Source: an uncultured Lachnospiraceae bacterium (lineage in GTDB: Bacteria; Bacillota; Clostridia; Lachnospirales; Lachnospiraceae). Taken from it: DNA of 64,000 bases. The stretch's first letter is position 1. Every line of letters begins with the position of its first letter. The position numbers and the translations under genes are program-made. Below, one piece after another: positions 61,621-64,000 of this stretch. Under the pieces are notes generated by a model that made no database searches, was not told the origin of the DNA, and was given only the letters and a program-made list of their open reading frames with translations. The DNA lies in the NCBI GenBank assembly GCA_910579615.1, contig CAJTUA010000021.1, positions 1-64,000 on the forward strand, written 5' to 3'.

Positions 61621-62016
61621 TTATGCCTGAATTTTGGCAAGCAAAGCTTCCTGCAATATTTGGGAGAAATTTAAATCCATGGACATGGCGGCTTCGTTCA
61701 GCCATCCGGGGATACTTAAAGTTTTCTTTACTGCACGGGAATTGGTGCGTTTTTTATAGGCAAGCATATCAAATTCAATTACAACAAGAAAAGCATCCGG
61801 CTCCGGAAGGATGGCGGTCGGGTCGGAAGGGGCAGGGAAAGGCTGTTGCTCCTTTTCGCGGCAGGTTAGTGCAAGACCAAGCGCATCAACAGCCATTTCG
61901 TAAGCTTGCGTCATGTCATCCCCCTGGGTAAGACATTCCGGAAGATCAGGGAAAGAAACCCAAAAGCCGTCTTCCTCTGCCTTGTGAAATAATGCAGGAT
62001 AAAATAATTTGTTCAT
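61621..62016 (-). CDS. hicB: HicB-family antitoxin
   Basis: The 131-residue protein has the HicB partial RNase H fold at the N-terminus (LFYPALFHKAEEDGFWVSFP, DLPECLTQGDDMTQAYEMAV, ALGLAL). A C-terminal ribbon-helix-helix-like segment follows (RAVKKTLSIPGWLNEAAMSM). It should neutralise the HicA mRNA interferase and repress the operon. The toxin gene lies directly upstream on the same strand but is frameshifted at its end. The start follows a GGAGGCTT site. Confidence 0.9.
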   Translation of the reverse strand: MNKLFYPALFHKAEEDGFWVSFPDLPECLTQGDDMTQAYEMAVDALGLALTCREKEQQPFPAPSDPTAILPEPDAFLVVIEFDMLAYKKRTNSRAVKKTLSIPGWLNEAAMSMDLNFSQILQEALLAKIQA

Positions 62017-62045
62017 AATATAAAGCCTCCATTTTTTTGTGGGGA

Positions 62046-62233
62046 CTATTTCAGTCCCGCCTGTTTCAATATGGTCTGCTCAAGCCCTTTTTAAGGTTTG
62101 TGCTATGATAAGGAACTTCTGTTTGGTGATCAGTCGTGTTGTTGCGCATTTTTACATGAGAACCGTTTTGACCGACTACTTTGAACCCGTTTTTCTTGAG
62201 ATGCTGTATCATCTCCCTTGGTGTCATTGGCAT
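62046..62233 (-). pseudogene. hicA: HicA toxin gene with a terminal frameshift
   Basis: The frame begins MPMTPREMIQHLKKNGFKVV and contains the catalytic histidine in GQNGSHVKMRN, as in HicA dsRBD-like mRNA interferases. After NLKKG the current frame reads SRPY-stop following a Leu (stop at 62066-62068). One base later in phase, the normal family ending LEQTILKQAGLK is encoded and runs to TAG at 62046-62048. So one base has been lost, and the last helix is replaced by five residues. The toxin may be inactive. Confidence 0.75.
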
Positions 62234-62264
62234 TATTAATAGCTCCGTTCCCTATCATAAATAC

Positions 62265-62293
62265 ATTATAGTACGTAACATTACGTATGTCAA
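62265..62293 (-). promoter_or_regulatory. hicAB promoter with operator in the spacer
   Basis: On the minus strand: TTGACA (62288-62293), a 17-base spacer and TATAAT (62265-62270), a perfect consensus. The spacer contains the 16-bp inverted repeat tacgtaacattacgta (62272-62287), a likely HicB operator. It starts transcription about 30 bases before hicA. Confidence 0.85.
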
Positions 62294-62402
62294 GGGTGGA
62301 ATGCGTAATAGTATGCCCTGATGTCAGGGGGGAATCTGTGTGAGGCAGAGAATTCGGGATAATATCTGCGCCCCATCTGTGATGAAGATATTCCGTCGGA
62401 TG

Positions 62403-62563
62403 GGGCGCAGGCGCGGTACATTGTCTGTGCAGCATCTGCGATATACGGGTCTTTTTCGGCAACCATAAAAACCTCCTCCCAAGTCCTTGCTTTGAAAAAT
62501 TTCGCCCAGAGGTCAAGATGCCTGTGTGTTGTCCGCATGGGATATCGTTGTGTTTTTACCCAT
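62403..62563 (-). pseudogene. Remnant of an Rpn-type gene
   Basis: An ATG at 62563 with AAAGGAG starts MGKNTTISHADNTQAS and stops. An overlapping frame gives HLDLWAKFFKARTWEEVFMV and AEKDPYIADAAQTMYRACA, which resembles the helical C-terminal part of Rpn-type putative transposases. The middle (nuclease core) is missing, so a deletion has fused the two ends. The rest of 62234-62776 holds the hicAB promoter and the leader of the next gene. Confidence 0.5.
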
Positions 62564-62776
62564 AAATCTCCTTTCCTGAATTAACATGGTATTGGTTGGT
62601 TGAAAAATGTGGAATCATGACCGACGCGGCCGACGATATGAAAGAAATGTGGCTGACCATTGCCACAGCTCTACCATACCACAATCTGACAAAAAGTGCA
62701 AGAAAAAATGTATGCGGGAAAATAGGCAGAAAAAGTAGAGAAAAAAATAAAAAATCATATAAAGGAGTCAAAAAAC

Positions 62777-63814
62777 ATGAGCACCTACAGTGGGGCAACC
62801 CTGATGATTACCGGCGGCACTGGCTCGTTCGGCAACACCGTATTGAAACATTTCCTGACCACCGACATCGGCGAAATCCGCATTTTCTCCCGCGATGAGA
62901 AAAAGCAGGATGATATGCGCCATGACCTTCAGGTCCGCTTTCCGGAGCATGCAGGCAAGGTGAAATTTTACATTGGCAATGTCCGCAATCCGCAGTCCAT
63001 CAAGGACGCGATGTGGGGGGTGGATTATGTATTCCATGCCGCTGCGCTGAAACAGGTTCCGTCCTGTGAATTCTTCCCGCTTGAGGCTGTTCGCACGAAC
63101 GTCGAGGGCACGGACAATATGCTCCACGCGGCAATTGAGACGGGGGTGAAACGCGTGGTCTGCCTGTCCACGGACAAAGCGGCGTACCCAATCAATGCGA
63201 TGGGGATTTCCAAGGCAATGATGGAGCATGTCATCTACGCAAATGCCCGTGTGGCGGCTGAGCGGGGCGGCACGGTAATCTGCTGTACCCGTTACGGCAA
63301 TGTGATGTGCAGCCGCGGTTCGGTGATTCCGCTGTTTATTGACCAGATTAAGGCGGGAAACCCTGTTACCGTTACAGACCCGGAGATGACCCGTTTTCTG
63401 ATGAATCTGGATGAGGCGGTGGAGTTGGTGAAGTTTGCATTTGAGCATGCGAACCCGGGCGATTTGTTTATCCAGAAGGCAGATGCTTCCACGATTGGCG
63501 TTCTTGCGAAAGCGGTACAGCAGCTGTTTGGCGATACCGGAACGAATGTGATTGGCACGCGGCACGGGGAGAAGCTGTATGAGACGCTGATGACAAGGGA
63601 GGAACGGCTGCGCGCAGAGGATATGGGGGATTATTTCCGTGTGGCGGCGGACAGCCGCGATTTGAATTATGATAAGTTTGTGGTACAGGGCGAGGTACAT
63701 ACGGAGGCGGACGAGTCCTATACCAGCCATAATACGAGGCGTTTGGATGTGGCGGGGACGGTGGAGAAGCTGCTTACGACGGATTATGTGCGGGAGGTGC
63801 TAAGGTGTAGTTGA
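62777..63814 (+). CDS. UDP-N-acetylglucosamine 4,6-dehydratase, CapE/FlaA1-like
   Basis: The 345-residue SDR enzyme begins MSTYSGATLMITGGTGSFGN and has HAAALKQVPSCEFFPLEAVR. The catalytic part is CLSTDKAAYPINAMGISK, with M replacing the usual active-site tyrosine as in this subfamily. The C-terminal SHNTRRLDVAGTVEKLLTTD is typical of CapE-type proteins. It makes a 4-keto-6-deoxy intermediate from UDP-GlcNAc for sugars such as L-FucNAc. AAAGGAG supports the start. It is GC-richer than the cluster before it, so it belongs to a different sequence block. Confidence 0.9.
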   Translation: MSTYSGATLMITGGTGSFGNTVLKHFLTTDIGEIRIFSRDEKKQDDMRHDLQVRFPEHAGKVKFYIGNVRNPQSIKDAMWGVDYVFHAAALKQVPSCEFFPLEAVRTNVEGTDNMLHAAIETGVKRVVCLSTDKAAYPINAMGISKAMMEHVIYANARVAAERGGTVICCTRYGNVMCSRGSVIPLFIDQIKAGNPVTVTDPEMTRFLMNLDEAVELVKFAFEHANPGDLFIQKADASTIGVLAKAVQQLFGDTGTNVIGTRHGEKLYETLMTREERLRAEDMGDYFRVAADSRDLNYDKFVVQGEVHTEADESYTSHNTRRLDVAGTVEKLLTTDYVREVLRCS

Positions 63815-63899
63815 AGCTCCATTCCGGATGATTTGTACTTGACGGAACGATTCCGGGAAATGGTAAATCAGGATTGAAAATATAAGGAGGGAAAATCCC

Positions 63900-64000
63900 A
63901 TGTCGGAGGATATGGAGAAAGAAAATATATCTGCGCCTTCATTTAAAAATGATGGAAGGCTGAAACTTTTAATCATCGTCGGCACCCGCCCGGAAATCAT
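63900..64000 (+). CDS. UDP-GlcNAc 2-epimerase-like protein, 5' part only
   Basis: The frame runs off the window. It starts after TAAGGAGG with MSEDMEKENISAPSFKNDGR and reaches LLIIVGTRPEI, the N-terminal signature of non-hydrolysing UDP-GlcNAc 2-epimerases. Behind a CapE-like dehydratase it could be the CapG-type epimerase of an L-FucNAc or L-QuiNAc pathway. The leader of about 20 residues before the motif is longer than in the wecB product at 57386. Confidence 0.8.
   Translation, partial: MSEDMEKENISAPSFKNDGRLKLLIIVGTRPEI

Overview
The window looks like the chromosome of a gut-type Lachnospiraceae (Clostridia, Firmicutes). The signs are strong AGGAGG ribosome binding sites, a glycine T-box in front of a homodimeric glycyl-tRNA synthetase, pyruvate phosphate dikinase, meso-diaminopimelate dehydrogenase, several Rpn/PD-(D/E)XK transposase-like proteins, LytTR regulators and a Wzx/Wzy polysaccharide locus with UDP-ManNAcA genes. 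All family names come from reading motifs, not from database searches. No tRNA, rRNA or CRISPR array was seen.

Layout. 1-5.4 kb is a graveyard of mobile DNA: a truncated GNAT gene, the C-terminal remnant of a large serine recombinase, a stack of GC-rich hairpins and two Rpn-type genes, the first framed by short repeats and a 34-bp palindrome. 5.6-12.1 kb holds an XRE regulator, a WYL regulator, the T-box/glyQS unit and ppdK. 12.2-14.4 kb contains two decayed genes (a prenyltransferase-like protein and a tannase-like lipoprotein), the second between two copies of the same terminator-bearing repeat. 14.5-17.0 kb is an AT-rich minus-strand island: an ABC exporter, a possible 25-residue peptide and an unknown 182-aa protein. 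17.4-28 kb has a DUF1963 protein, a LytTR response regulator/GHKL kinase pair, a FlxA-like coiled-coil protein, a stand-alone LytTR protein, an amino acid permease fused to stress-protein domains and an unknown 501-aa protein, followed by two 104-bp repeats. 28.4-32.4 kb has ddh and two MATE exporters. 32.7-38.3 kb is an AraC-regulated FecCD-type iron-chelate ABC operon with three copies of a GTTAG-N6-CTAAC inverted repeat.

The most notable structure is at 40.8-42.3 kb. A tyrosine recombinase gene lies between two perfect 25-bp inverted copies of a dyad site with an asymmetric 5-bp centre. Just inside the left copy is a near-consensus sigma-A promoter pointing outward. Inversion would turn that promoter from a small membrane-anchored protein gene (minus strand, 40.2-40.7 kb) to a helicase with HA repeats (plus strand, from 42.3 kb). 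This reads as a self-encoded invertible promoter switch.

45.2-60.2 kb is an AT-rich surface polysaccharide cluster: priming sugar transferase, epimerase, CDP-glycerol-type transferase, aminotransferase, a cytidylyltransferase-oxidoreductase fusion, three GT4 glycosyltransferases, an acetyltransferase, Wzy, WecC, WecB and Wzx. It ends in a broken IS110 element. After a small hicAB unit with a consensus promoter/operator and a frameshifted toxin gene, a GC-richer second sugar module starts (CapE-like dehydratase, then a 2-epimerase cut by the window end).
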